Assembly: GCA_028564925.1 (NCBI GenBank)
Contig: CM053028.1
Span: forward strand, 367,393,012 to 367,457,011
Source: Lithobates sylvaticus
Taxonomy: Eukaryota > Chordata > Amphibia > Anura > Ranidae
Reading direction: 5' to 3'
Length of the DNA stretch: 64,000 nucleotides
Part shown: positions 33,645 to 44,990 of the stretch, in pieces
Layout: every line of letters begins with the position of its first letter
Position numbering within the stretch: position 1 is the first letter of the stretch
Made by a program: the position numbers and the translations under genes
The notes under the pieces: generated by a model
The model's database searches: none
Told to the model about the DNA's origin: nothing
Seen by the model: only the letters and a program-made list of their open reading frames with translations

Positions 33645-34030
33645 GGGAGGAAGAAAGCACAAAAGCACCACTCTAAGTGCAGTAAAAACGTTGGATTTTA
33701 ATAAGCAAGTTCTGCATATATACTCACAAGAGTAAGATTAAAAGAAGCATGTCAGGAATAGGTATGGAATCATCCGGGGGGGGGGGGGAAGCCAATGATA
33801 GCTATGTCCTGGTGAGGTGGAGTGGTTTGCCAGGTGGTTGTTGATGTTATCTGGACCTCGAGCATGCAGGGAGTCGGGGGTGACGTCACTTCCGGTTAAA
33901 CAGTGGACCAATAGGCGACGCGTTTACGGAGAATGCGCTCCTTCTTCAGGCCTATCGGGGCCATATTGGAAGAGGGCTTATATGCTCTATTGCCAAGGTT
34001 ATATGCTCTATTGCCAATGGCGTGTTCGAT
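33645..34030 (-). mobile_element. Penelope-type fragment nested in MITE family A
   Basis: Present only in this copy of the MITE. It contains a hammerhead-like motif on the minus strand and a tandem duplication of TATGCTCTATTGCCAA at its right part. No coding sequence. Assignment to Penelope-like elements rests on the ribozyme-like motif alone. Confidence 0.55.
33917..33950 (-). ncRNA. Hammerhead-ribozyme-like motif (Penelope-type), HH3
   Basis: The minus strand gives CTGAAGA, an exact CUGANGA core. A GGAG/CTCC stem with a 6-base loop follows, then GTAAACGCGTC, which keeps the ACGCGT stem and a GUC triplet. One extra base disrupts the GAAA element. Confidence 0.6.
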
Positions 34031-34403
34031 GGGGGGGCACTCGTGCGGGCGCACTCCCGAGTCCCGCTGCTTCGTCCATTGACGCAGACAGCAGGACTGG
34101 GCCCCACCCCTGGCTCCCGTGTCACTGGATTTGATTTACAACAGCGAGAGCCAATGGCTCCTGCTGCTATCAATCTATCCGATGAGGACCCGAGACAGTG
34201 GTTGGAGCTGCTGTGCTCATCCCCGTCACTAGAACGATCGGGTTTAGCTAAGAAAAAGGGGGAGTTTGGGGGGGTTGGGGTGCTGCAGCACAAAAGGTTT
34301 TTTCATGTTTCATTCTATGCATTAAGGTGAAAAACCGTGAGGGTTTACAACCCTTTAAGTTCTGTGTATTGCTATTTTAGGATAATGTTATGGCATTTCT
34401 ACT

Positions 34404-34790
34404 TTAACCACCTCAATACCGGCACCATATCCCCTTCCTGCCCAGGCCAATTTTTAGCTTTCAAAGATGTCACACTTTGAATGACAATTGCGCGGTCGTG
34501 CAGTATGGTAGTCTGTACCCAACCTAAATTTTTATGATTTTGTTTACACAAATAGAGCTTTCTTTTGGTGGTATTTAATCTCCACTGGGTTTTGCTAAAT
34601 AAAAAAAAAAGACCAAAAATAAATTGTTTTGGTTATAAAATGTAGCAAATAAATAATCTTTCTTGATGAATTTAGGCCAAAATGTATTCTGCTCATTTCT
34701 TTGATATTTAGTTAAAGACCCCCCCCCCCCCCCAAAAAAAAATGACTGTTATAAAAAATGTAAAAAATAAACAAAAACAAAAAAACACAA
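34404..34790 (+). repeat. TTAACCACTT-type element, left-end fragment
   Basis: Begins TTAACCACCTCAATACCGGC and carries GACAATTGCGCGGTCGTGC and AATAGAGCTTTCTTTTGGTG, as in the copies at 27.8, 38.0, 52.8 and 59.2 kb. Right limit unclear. Confidence 0.7.
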
Positions 34791-35129
34791 ACATAGTAAG
34801 ACCCCCCAGGTCCGCCTGCACTGACCACTCCATGGTGACGGTCCCTCCCCCCCCCCTGGATACCTCAGCTTCTCCTCCCAGCCAACCTTATCCATGCTGA
34901 TTGGCCAGGAGGAGAAGCCGGAAGACGATAGTGAATATTAATTCACTATTGTCACAAGTGGTTGGGTTCAGGTTGCAATGCTCTGCACCCTGAGCCCAAC
35001 CTTTTTCAAGCCAATTAGAGCCTCAGGCTCTAATCATGTGGCTTGAAAAAAAAACATACAAACGTTTGAGTCCGGCGCCCTGCAGGGGGGCGGCGCCCCC
35101 AGTGTCCCTCGTGGACCGGCTGCTCCTGG
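34791..35129. repeat. Fragment related to the hAT family of 61.4 kb
   Basis: GTGAATATTAATTCACTATT, a CTGATTGGCCAGGAGG segment and the hairpin AGAGCCTCAGGCTCTAAT resemble parts of the complete element at 61387-62539. No terminus was found. Assignment is tentative. Confidence 0.4.
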
Positions 35130-35132
35130 TAA

Positions 35133-35490
35133 GACCCCTTTCACATGGAGTGGACTCTTTCTAACAGATCCTCAATGAGCAGGCGGATGACAGGTCCACG
35201 TCTGCTCCGGTGATACAGAAACGGAACGGACACTGCTGTTCTCTATCTGGCGGCCCGATGGAAACGTACCGCCTGTCCATTTCCATCGGATGCCATCCGA
35301 TCTGCTAGATGGATGGGGAATGGAATCCCCATTCATCTGTTTTTAGCGGACTGGATTGGATGTAGGCGGGTGTAAATGGATACATTTCCATTTACATCAG
35401 TCTCTCCATAGAGAACAATAGGTGGTTTGATTGGGCCCGCCTGAAAAACTGACATGTAGACCCAATCGGTGTGCTTGTGTGAAAGGGGCC
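35133..35490. mobile_element. MITE with GACCCCTTTCACA tip, TAA duplication
   Basis: TAA at 35130-35132 and 35491-35493. The left tip GACCCCTTTCACATGGAGTG and the right tip GTGTGAAAGGGGCC are inverted. Internal CCATCCGATCTG/GATGG segments suggest further palindromy. No coding capacity. Confidence 0.8.
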
Positions 35491-35493
35491 TAA

Positions 35494-35852
35494 GACCTTG
35501 TTCACACAGGGCATACACAGCATACCTTTACAGGGATGCACAGGTGTTCCATGCATCTCTGTGCAGGCCGTCCCATTGATGTCATTTGGGACGTAGCTAC
35601 TGCAAAAACATGTACATGTAGGTTCGCATGCATGTCCCTGAGCTCACACTGTCTGCGTTCGGGGTCATGTACCCACACCCACACAGATGTCAGATTGGGA
35701 ACAGCAGCTATGCATGTGCAGCCGTTGCATCCCAATTTACACAAATGGGACTGCATGTACGGGGATGCACGGAACACCTGTGAATCCCTGTGCTGGTAAA
35801 CATGGCCCTCCATGGGCGTACACTTTAGTATGCCACATGTGAACGATGCTTT
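35494..35852. mobile_element. MITE with GACCTTGTTCACACAG tip
   Basis: It abuts the previous MITE at the shared TAA. The right end GCCACATGTGAACGATGCTT is an imperfect inverted copy of the left tip. GGGATGCACAGGTGTTCCAT near the left returns inverted near 35770. Confidence 0.75.
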
Positions 35853-35899
35853 AGTACTAATTTAGCTGGAATATTGTAAGTTACGTTTATGTGCAATAT

Positions 35900-37221
35900 T
35901 ACGGTAATGCTTTTAGTGTATTTTTTGGGAAAGTAGCGATAAGATGAACATTTGCGCAATTATTGCGGGGCCCAAAAAATCAGTAGCACTTTTTTTTATT
36001 CTACAGGTCAGGTGCTTTTAGAAAATGTCTAGTTTGAGGGGTCTTTTCAAGTTCTGAAAGCTGTAAGTAAAAAATTAAAACCTCCAGATTTTTTGAGAAA
36101 TTTTTGGGTACGTCGATTTTCACTATTTTGCAAAAAGACACAATTTAAAAGTTACAAATATTTGTTATTTATTAACTCAATACAGGTTAAGCTTTTATAT
36201 TTAGTAGAAATTTAGAAATATTTGCTGTGTTTTTATCTGCTAATAATGGTTTTAGTGTATTTTTTGCAAATATATTGGTTTGGGAAACATTTGTGCAGAT
36301 ACAGTGGGATCTAAAAAATCAGTAGCATCTTCTATTTATTCTACTGATCATGTGCTTTCAGAAAATATATGGTTTGGGGGGTCTTTCACAAATTCTGAAA
36401 GCTGTAAAGGGAAAAATTAAAACCTTCAGATTTTTGGTGAAATTTGGTTATTTACATTTTTGCGTACGTTCGATTTTAACCATTTTGCAAAAATGTAAAA
36501 ATGTTACTTTTTGTTATTTATTAACTACATGCAGGTTAAGATTTTATATTTAGTAAGGATTTAGCAGGGATTTTTATAAAATTAGCTATGTTTTTATTTA
36601 ATCTATAGTGGTTTTAGTGTATTTTTTGCCAATATATTGGTTCGATAAACATTTGCGCAAATACCGCAGGGTCTAAAAAATCAGTAGCACCTTCTTTTTA
36701 TTCTAGAGTTCAAATGCTTTCCGAAAAGATATGGTTTTGGGGGTCTTTCATAAATTATTAAAGCTGTAAGGGAAAAATGAAAACCTTCAGATTTGTAGAG
36801 AAATCTGGATATTTACACTTTTGCGTCTGTTCAATTTTCACCATTTCGCAAAAATGAGCAAATTAAAAGTTACAAATATTTGTTATTTATTAACTCAATA
36901 CAGGTTAAGCTTTTATATTTAGTAGAAATTTTGAAAGAATTGCTGTGTTTTTATCTGCTAATAATGGTTTTAGTGTATTTTTTGCAAATATATTGGTCTG
37001 ATAAACATTTGCGCAAATACTGTGGGGTCTAAATAATCAGTAGCACCTTCTTTTTATTCTACTGATCATGTGCTTTCAGAAAATATATGGTTTGGGGGGT
37101 CTTTCACAAATTCTGAAAGCTATAAGTGAAAAAAAAAATAAAGCAAAGGAAAAATTACAAAAATGGTCTGGCCACCTGAGTGTACAAAATGGAGAACAAG
37201 GCCTGGCAGTGAAAGGGTTAG
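35900..37221. repeat. Tandem repeat of about 340-360 bp, four copies
   Basis: CAGTAGCA followed by a T-rich stretch recurs near 35981, 36321, 36681 and 37040. Each unit also carries GGTTTTAGTGTATTTTTTGC, an AAAATATATGGTTTGGGG-type segment and GCAAAAATG. Units differ by several per cent. The right end, GGCAGTGAAAGGGTTAG near 37205-37221, resembles tips of TTAACC-type elements, so the array may be internal to a larger transposon. Confidence 0.8.
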
Positions 37222-37843
37222 TAGGAGTTGTTGAAGCAGTTTGTGAAAATAATAAAAATGGTGACCTGTTAACAGTCTGCCTGCACTAGGGAAATACAAC
37301 ACTTCCCACACATAATACTTACTTTGAATTTAATGAGAATGTACTTGTATTTCCCTATTTCAGAACTAATTGAACAAAGGCACTTGGCTGAGACGCACTA
37401 TGTTTACATGTGCTGTAAACTTGATAAAAAGTTGTAACACACTGGAGAAGTGATCAGCAAACATTTTTTTTACATTGTGAAGTTCTGTTTTCTCCTCTTT
37501 GTAGGATTGTAAAGTAAAAGTGTACAGCATATAGCATTGTATTTACATATGTCAGCTGAAAATTTACAATCATAACATTTTAAGGACAAGTTTGTAGCCA
37601 AAGGAAATACTGTAGAAATGGGTAACAGATTTAATGGAGGAAGAATTCTTTACATAGGTGGCATTTTCATTTCTAATGGCATTTTAATACCTAACTGAAA
37701 ATCTTTATAAATAAGTTTCCAGCACACCCTTTTCATAAAGATTTATTGATTTATGTAGCACCCACTATAAATGCAGTGTGATGTTTCTGAACTATGCACG
37801 GTTTCTTCAACTAGGTATCTTATTGTTATATGTTTATGGTTGC
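37222..37843. other. Non-coding DNA, no feature recognised
   Basis: AT-rich flank of the Tc1-like element. Nothing recognisable. Confidence 0.45.
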
Positions 37844-37954
37844 TACAGTATCTCACAAAAGTGAGTACACCCCTCACATTTTTGGTGTGACAACGCTGAA
37901 GAAATTACACTTTGCTACAATGTAAAGTCGTGAGTGTGCAGCTTGTATAACAGA

Positions 37955-38980
37955 TTAACCTCCTTGCGACCGCCAGCTGTCAAATGACGGCCAGGCGGCG
38001 CAGCTCTCGTTGTGGGAGGGCGTCATATGACGTCCTCCCCTTCTGTGCACTCCAGGGAGCGCGCGCGCGCGCGCCGGGAGCGCGCGCGCGCTCTCGCCGT
38101 GTCACTGGGCACCCGATGCGTGTGCCCAGCGGCCGCGATGTCCGCTGGGCACCCGCGATTGCCCGGTAACACAGCGGGACCGTGAATCTGTGTGTGTAAA
38201 CACACAGATCAACGGTCCTGTCAGAGGAGAGGAGCCGATGGTGTGTTCTCTGTACAGAGAAACACTGATCGGTCTCCTCCCCTTGTGAGTCCCCTCCCCC
38301 CACAGTAAGAATCACTCCCAGGGAACATAATTAACCCCTCCCCGCCCCCTAGTGGTTAACCCCTTCACTGCCAGTGTCATTTATACAGGAATCAATGCAT
38401 TTAAATAGATTGATTGCTGTATAAATGCAATGGTGCCAAAAATGTGTCAAAAATTTCCCGATGTGTCCGCCATAATGTCGCAGTCACAATAAAAATTGCT
38501 GATCGCCGCCATTACTACCAAAAAAAAAATACTTAATAAAAATGCTATAACACTATCCCCTATTTTGTAAACGCTATAACTTTTGCGCAAACTAATCAAT
38601 AATCAATAATCGCTAATTGCGTTTTTTTTTACCAAAAATATGTAGAAGAATACATATCGGCCTAAACTGAGGAAAAAAAATGATTTTTTTATATTATTTT
38701 TTGGGGATATTTAGTATAGCAAAAAGTATAAAAAATATATATTGTTTTTTTTAAATTTGTCGCTCTTCTTTTGTTTATTGCGCAAAAAATAAAAAACGCA
38801 GAGGTGATCAAATACCCACCAAAAGAAAGCTCTCTATTTGTGGGGAAAAAAATATAACAATTTCATTTGGGTACAGTGTCAAATGACCGCGCAATTGTCA
38901 TTCAAAATGCGTCAGCGCTGAAAGCTGAAAAATGGCTTGGTCAGGAAGGGGGTGAAAATGCACTGTACTGAGGTGGTTAA
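37955..38980 (-). mobile_element. TTAACC-type element inserted in Tc1-like family B
   Basis: TTAA at both edges (37955-37958 and 38977-38980), with inverted tips TTAACCTCCTTGCGACC and GAGGTGGTTAA. The interior carries the family landmarks in reverse (CACCAAAAGAAAGCTCT, ATATTTAGTATAGC) and a (GC)n-rich stretch at 38055-38095. The Tc1 sequence resumes directly after the second TTAA, giving a 4-bp TTAA target duplication. Confidence 0.86.
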
Positions 38981-39129
38981 AATTGCTCTCCCCTCAAAAT
39001 AACTCAACACACAGCCATTAATGTCTAAATCGCTGGCAACAAAAGTGAGTACACTGCTAAGTGAAAATGTCCAAATTGGGCCCAATTTTCCATTTTCCCT
39101 GCCCGGTATCATGTGACTCATTAGTGTTA

Positions 39130-39541
39130 AAGCCCCATACACACGGTCGGATTTTCCGATGGATTCTGTCCTATCGGACAATGTTGTCGGAAATTCCGAC
39201 CGTGTGTAGGCACCATCGGACAGTTTCCATCGGATTGTCCGACAGACAAAGTTCTATCTCCTGCTGGATAGATTTTTCGACAACAAAGTCCGATCACACC
39301 AATTTCGATCGTGCGTATCGAATTCCGACGGACAAAGTGCCACGCATGCTCAGATCACATTACAAGACCAAAGCTATTGGCTACTAGCCTCTACGTAGTC
39401 CCGTCGTACGCAACAAACGTCACCACGTTCAGAATGATCGGATTTTTCGACGACAAAGTCCGACCGTGTGTATGCAACACCAGTGTCGGACTAAATCCGA
39501 TGGATTTTGTGGTCAGATTTTCCGACTGTGTGTATGGGGCA
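39130..39541. mobile_element. MITE, TTA/TAA target type, inserted in Tc1-like family B
   Basis: An exact TTA duplication (39127-39129 and 39542-39544) interrupts the Tc1 5' leader. Tips AAGCCCCATACACACGGTCG and CTGTGTGTATGGGGCA. The shared core is at about 39342-39445. Confidence 0.92.
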
Positions 39542-39632
39542 TTACAAGGTCCCATGTGTGAATGGGTAGCAGGTGTGTTAAATTTGGTGTTATCACTCTC
39601 ACTCTCTCAATACTGGTCACTGGAAGTTTAAT

Positions 39633-40904
39633 ATGGCACCTCATGGCAAAGAACTCTCTGAGGAGCTGAAAAAAGAATGGTTGCTCTACATAAAGATGGC
39701 ATAGGCTATAAGAAGATTTCCAAGACCCTGAAACTGAGCTGCAGCACCGTGGCCAAGACCATACAGCGGTTTAACAAGACAGGTTCCCCTCAGAACAGGC
39801 CTTGCCATGGTCGACCAAAGAAGTTGAGTGCACGTTCTCAGCATCATATCTAGAGGGTGTCTTCGAGAAATGGACACGAGTGCTGCCAGCATTGATGCAG
39901 AGGTTGAATGGGTGGGGGGTCACCCTGTCAGTGCTCAGACCATACGCTGCACACTGCATCAAATTTATCTTCATGGTTGTTGTTCGAAAAGGAAGCCTCT
40001 TCTAAAGATGATGCACAAGAAAGCCTGCAAACAGTTTGCTGAAGACACGCAGACTAAGGACATGGAATACTGGGACCATGTCCTGTGGTCTGATGAGACC
40101 AAGATAAACTTATTTGGTTCAGATGGTGTCAAGTGTCTGTGATGGCAACCAGGTGAGGAGTACAAAGACAAGTGTGTCTTGCCTACAGTCAAGCATGGTG
40201 GTGGGAGTGTCATGGTCTGGGGCACCATGAGTTCTGCTGGCATTGGGGAGCTACAGTTCATTGAGGGAACCATGAATGCCAACATGTACTGTGACATACT
40301 GAAGCAGAGCATGATCCCCCTCCCTTTGGAGACTGGGCTACAGGGCAGTATTGCAATATGATAAGGACCCCAAACACACCTCCAAGACTACCACTGGCTT
40401 GCTAAAGAAGCTGAGGATAAAGGTGATGGACTGGCCAAGCATGTTTCCAGGACTAAACCCTATTCAGCATCTGTGGGGCATCCTCAAACGGAAGGTGGAG
40501 AAGCGCAAAGGCAAATCCACTTTGCACTGCAAGTGCACTTGAAAGGTCACTGAAAGTGCACTTGGAAGTGCAGTCGCTCTAAATCTAAGGGGTAGATCTG
40601 AAATGAGGGGAAGCTCTGCTGATTTTATCATCCAATCATGTGCAAGCTAAAATGCTGTTTTTTATTTTCCTTGCATGCCCCCCCTCGGATCTACAGCGAC
40701 TTCTCTTTCAAGTGCACTTGCAGTGCAAAGTGCATTTTCCTTTAGTAAATAACCCCCAAGGTCTCTAACATCCACCAGCTCTGTGATGTCGTCACGGAGG
40801 AGTGGAAGAGGATTCCAGTGGCAACCTGTGAAGCTCTGGTGAACTCCATGCCCAAGAGGGTTAAGGCACTGATGGAAAATAATGGTGGCCACACAAAATA
40901 TTGA
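39633..40904 (+). pseudogene. Tc1-like transposase, family B
   Basis: ATG at 39633 begins MAPHGKELSEELKK. A helix-turn-helix region follows (KTLKLSCSTVAKTIQRFNKT), then GRPKKLS, HVLWSDETKINLFG with the first catalytic Asp, and VKHGGGSVMVWG. Next are QYDKDPKHTSK with the second Asp, and WPSMFPGLNPIQHLWGILKR, where the third acidic residue of NPIEHLW has become Gln. A stop follows VKCL, frameshifts lie near 39855 and 40350, and the insertion at 40.5 kb splits the end. The C-terminus resumes after it (TEEWKRIPVATCEALVNSMP) and ends at TGA 40902-40904. It is not active. Confidence 0.9.
40508..40757. mobile_element. MITE with GCACTTTGCACTGCAAGTGC ends, in Tc1-like family B
   Basis: The Tc1 coding sequence breaks at AAGCGCAA and resumes at AAGGTCTCTAAC. 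Between them, CTTTGCACTGCAAGTGCACT near the left is repeated inverted near 40718-40737. The right end continues with TTTAGTAAATAACCCCC, which the left end lacks, so the left tip is shortened. Confidence 0.78.
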
Positions 40905-41147
40905 CACTTTCGGCCAAATTTGGACATTTTCACTTGTGTACTCACTTTTATTGCCTGTGGTTTAGACATTAATGGCTGTTTGTTGAGTTATTTTGAGGCG
41001 ACAGCAAATTTACATTGTTTTACAAGCTGTACACTCACTACTTTACATTGTAGCAAAGTGTCATTTCTTCAGTGTTGTTACATGAAAAATTATAATAAAA
41101 TATTTACAAAAATATGAGGGGTGTACTCACTTTTGTGAGATACTGTA

Positions 41148-42109
41148 TATACTAGGCTAAACTTTTTTTTATATTTGGATAGAGTTAGAAAACCTGTCAG
41201 GTATTCATTGCATTCTCTGTCTCGATTCACCCTCTCTGGTAGTGCTGTTTACCATTATCATCGAGAGTGAAAGTAAAATAAAATCACAAATAAAAAAAGG
41301 GGAAATATTTCAATAAGAACATTGGTGACCCTTGTGACAACCAAGGGTTCCCTCAGTTCCGCTGTGGTGTAGGAAATTAACCACTTAAGGACCGCCTCAT
41401 GCACAAATACATTGGCAGAATGGCACGGCTGGGCACAAGCACGTGCAGGTACGTTGCTCTTTAAGAGCCCAGCCGTTAATTAACCACTAGCTGTACAATT
41501 TTGACAATTGCCACATACATGTTAAAATCTATGTTTTTTCTTGATAGAAAATGAATTAAAAACCCCCAAACACTATATTTTCACACGCATAGGGCCTGGA
41601 GAATAAAATGGTGGTTGTTTAATTTTTTTATTTCATTTTTGTTTCATTTTTTTATGTCGCACAATATTTGTGCAGCCATTTATCGAATGCTAATTTTTAG
41701 GAAAAAATACACTTAAATGCATTTTAGTGCACACACTCACATTATAATTCCAATTTTTTGGTACAATATTAAATATAATGTTGCACCAAGTAATTATTAT
41801 AGTAAAATGTTACACTCCAGAGAAATGGTGACAAACTACTATACCTAAACATTTCCATAGGCATTGCTTTAAAAGCCTTTACAGGTGACTAGTTTCGATT
41901 TAGAGTGCCATGCTCTGACTTATTGCTCTCACTTTGACGTTCGTGGCAATACCTCACATGTAAGGGGCCTCCTTCCAAACCCTGTAAAAGTGATATACAG
42001 CCACCAGATCACTTTTACAGTAAAGCAGATTTCTGGCTGAAATTTTTCATACCAGGCTTTTGGCTGCAGCGACTATATTTTCTAATATACCATTATATTC
42101 TCCAAAGAA
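41148..42109. other. Non-coding DNA with a TTAACCACTT-type end fragment
   Basis: TTAACCACTTAAGGACCGCC at 41387 begins a fragment of about 100 bp ending near AGAGCCCAGCCGTTAATTAA. The rest is AT-rich and gene-free. Confidence 0.55.
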
Positions 42110-42545
42110 TTAAAGTGATTGTAAAGGTTCTTTTTTTTTTTTAAATATTAAACATGTCATACTTACCTCCTCTGTGCGCTTCTGGCTCCTCCTACACATC
42201 AAGTGCCCCAACTAAGAGCCGCAATGCATGGGGGCACTCGTGCGGGTGTGCTTCCGAGTCCTGCTGCTGAGTCCATTGACACAGACAGCAGGACTCGGCC
42301 CCGCCTCCGTCTCCCATGTCCCTGGATTTGATTGACAGCAGCTAATGGCATCTGCTGCTATCAATCCAATGAGGAACCGAGACAGCGGCTAGATCTGCTG
42401 AGCTTGTCCTCGACGCTGGAAAGATCGGGGATCAGGTAAGTAAAAGGGGGCTCTGGGGGGCTGCTGCACCACAAAAGGTTTTTCACCTTAATGCATAGAA
42501 TGCATTAAGGTAAAAAAAAAACTTGAGACTTTACAACTCCTTTAA
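42110..42545 (+). mobile_element. TTAA-bounded MITE, family A (complete, uninterrupted)
   Basis: Ends TTAAAGTGATTGTAAAGG and CTTTACAACTCCTTTAA. Internal landmarks are TACTTACCTCCTCTGTGCGC, GGCACTCGTGCGGGTGTGC and GGTTTTTCACCTTAATGC. This copy shows what the 33.5-kb copy looked like before its insertion. Confidence 0.85.
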
Positions 42546-42624
42546 GCATTGGTTTTCAATGACTTGCATCTAGTTTTCAGTTATTTTATCTGCTGTTTGA
42601 ACCTGGCATTGGTCACACTACAGT

Positions 42625-43029
42625 TCCTCACCCCCAATGAGGAGGCAGGTCTGTGAGACCTGTTTCCCGATTGGCCAAAGCTCCAGGCAACCCTATTGGA
42701 TGCCTATCGCTTCGGCGACACACAGGGGAGGAAGCCTGAGGAGCGGACACTGGACTGCCTGCACTGGAAGAGAGGAGGAGGACAGCTTTGCCAATGCAGG
42801 AGAGGAGAAGGACAGCCCTGCCACTGCAGGAGAGGAGGAGAGCCCCGCCACACAGCAGGTAAGTGCCGCCGGACTACCCGCAGGTGGTCCAGCTGGTAGT
42901 CAGTGCCACAGGTGGCCCGGCGGGTACCGCTGTGGGCAGTGCTGCTGGTTGTCGCACGGGTGCCGTGGGTGGTCAGTGCATGTGGGAGGGGGGGTTGGTG
43001 CATATTTACCACCCCCCCAGCCACCACTG
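42625..43029. mobile_element. hAT non-autonomous element fragment (family of 61.4 kb)
   Basis: GAGGCAGGTCTGTGAGACCT through AAGCTCCAGGCAACCCTATT matches the 61.68-kb region of the complete element. The right end CCCAGCCACCACTG matches the family terminus. The left terminus is missing. Short open frames across it are GC-rich repeat sequence. Confidence 0.72.
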
Positions 43030-44272
43030 AAAATGTACCCAATGTATTAAGTTTAGCACCTCAGACAGTAGCACCTCAGGCTTTTACGACTTTGCTGGCC
43101 AAATTCTTGTTCCAGTTGTTACAGCATTAATTTGGGGAGGGGGTAAACTTGTCTGTGTCCATACCGATACCACACACAGCCCATCTTGTCCACTTCAGCA
43201 AAGTGAAGGTCTGTTTGAGCCTCTATTTGGAAGCATCTTATGCTGCGAATGCTGGCAATAGTCACAATTCCAATGGGGATCTTGACTTGCATGGGAAAAG
43301 TTCAGATTTACTTTCAAATGAAAATGCAATATAGGTGCAGTGTGTGATTTTGTAATAGGTTAAGAGAAATATTATTTTGCAGCTTGCAATGCACATTTCT
43401 AAGGCACTGCCCCTTAGTACTGTAAGTTTATACTGGTAGCCAAATTCACCTTCTATCATGTTTCATATATTTTCCCATGATATTTCTTATAGATAAATCT
43501 AATTACATCTCCGAGCCACATAATCACTGAGGGCTTCCAGCAAGCAAGCAAGTGTAGCAGTAAAAGAATCAGATATGTCATGATGACGCATATAGAGAAT
43601 ATTTCTTCCTTTATCCCAAAAACAATTCCAGCTACTTACAGGAAGGTGAAAGCGACTTCAGTACATGTTCACCTGTCTTAAGGTACATCTCATTGCTGAC
43701 CTGCGAATTATGGATAGGACCAGGGAGAATATCAGTTACGGCCCACCGGGTGATGGATGGTGTGAGCATAGCATGGGTGACAGTTCCAATGAAAGGAGAT
43801 CTGGCTATTCCTTATTACTTTCTACTCATCCCCCCTCAGCTAGTAAAAGAACAAGGGAATGTTTCTCAGGACCCCATCATTGCAGTCTGTTTACTCCTGG
43901 TAAAGGACAAGTTAGATATGACAACACAAATTCCTTTGGATTTTTACATTCATGCTACGCTAGAAAGTAGTGAGCAGATGAATAGCTGGAGGTTAACATT
44001 TCCGACACCTCTGCAGAATGCTGTATAGAAGGTTCAAGAGTGATAACATTATGTCACTTCCCAACATCTTGTGCTGAACACACACCTTTTCTTTTTTATG
44101 GCTCAGAATGCTCATTTTTACCTGGTTCTTTATGGATTTTCTGGCCCAGCAACTGAAGCTTCCTTGCTGACGTTCAAGAAACCAAATGATACTTTGTGTG
44201 ATGCTGCGGTTTTATGTTTTATGTTCTCTGGAACTGCAGTGATTACAAGCTAATTTTGCAGTACTACAACTA
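43030..44272. other. Non-coding DNA, possible old repeat
   Basis: Overlapping open frames of about 100-110 codons occur around 43665-44028, but in different frames with no domain or splice context I can support. No repeat ends recognised. Confidence 0.4.
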
Positions 44273-44990
44273 TTAACCTCCCTGGCGGTATGATTCTTTC
44301 TGATTTTAGGTGCTGAAAGCGGTACAATTTTTTTGCATGGAAACTTGGCGTTTTATATTGTAGACCTGCAATTCTTAGGAATAACTCATTTGAATCTGTC
44401 CAAACCAGAGTCTAGTAGACATCCCGGGTATGATAAACACAAAATCATAAATTAACTATAACTATAAAAATTATTCAATAATGTAATCAAATCAAAAACA
44501 CTGAAATTTGCTCAGAATTGTCACTGTCATTAGATGTTTGATGATGAATTTCCCCACAAATCACTATCGCTCAAGTGATTCTAATTTATTATCCCTGTTT
44601 TATAGCTGGTCTAAAATCACTTTTGACATAAAGGGACACTTTTTGGTTGCTATGGACAATCTCCAAATTCCAGGCAGAAAAAAACAGTAATTATAATATA
44701 AAACTACATGCAGGGCACTGTACAGACCACTAGGGACGAATGGGATGTGTCATTTTTTTATACAGTACTGTAACGTCGAAGCGAACGGAGATCAGCGGCA
44801 CTCGGCACTGTGTGAATCGAGCGAGGAGACAGCTCGCTCACACAGCGGGGAGACATCGCAGGATTCAGGAGACAAGGTAAGTAAGTCTCCCTGTATCCTG
44901 CAATGCGATCCCGAGTCTGGCTCGGGGTTACCGCTTATGGTACTAAAGTTTCACCCGAGCCAGACTCGGGATTACCGCCAGGGTGGTTAA
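44273..44990. mobile_element. TTAA-bounded MITE with CCTGGCGGTA tips (complete, 718 bp)
   Basis: TTAACCTCCCTGGCGGTATG at the left and TACCGCCAGGGTGGTTAA at the right are inverted, with TTAA at both edges. An internal hairpin near 44912-44971 is built from CCGAGTCTGGCTCGGG and CCCGAGCCAGACTCGGG. No coding capacity. Confidence 0.87.

Larger units (their letters stand above)
33545..34358 (+). mobile_element. TTAA-bounded MITE, family A, with a nested Penelope-type insertion
   Basis: Ends TTAAAGTCATTGTAAAGC and GGGTTTACAACCCTTTAA. The outer parts match the 42.1-kb copy (GAGTACCCCCACGGAGAGCC, GCACTCGTGCGGGCGCACTC). About 390 bp between ATGGGGG near 33645 and ATGGGGGGGC near 34028 are absent from the other copies. 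Confidence 0.8.
37844..41147 (+). mobile_element. Tc1-like transposon, family B, carrying three MITE insertions
   Basis: Inverted ends TACAGTATCTCACAAAAGTG (37844) and CACTTTTGTGAGATACTGTA (41128-41147), bounded by TA. Subterminal GAGTACACCCCTCACATTTT is repeated inverted at the right. Subtracting the inserts at 37955-38980, 39130-39541 and about 40508-40757 leaves roughly 1.6 kb, as expected for a Tc1-like element. The transposase is disrupted. Confidence 0.92.

Noticed and set aside
43665-44028. Overlapping frames of 101 and 111 codons as a host exon
   Set aside because: No recognisable domain, no splice context and two competing frames.
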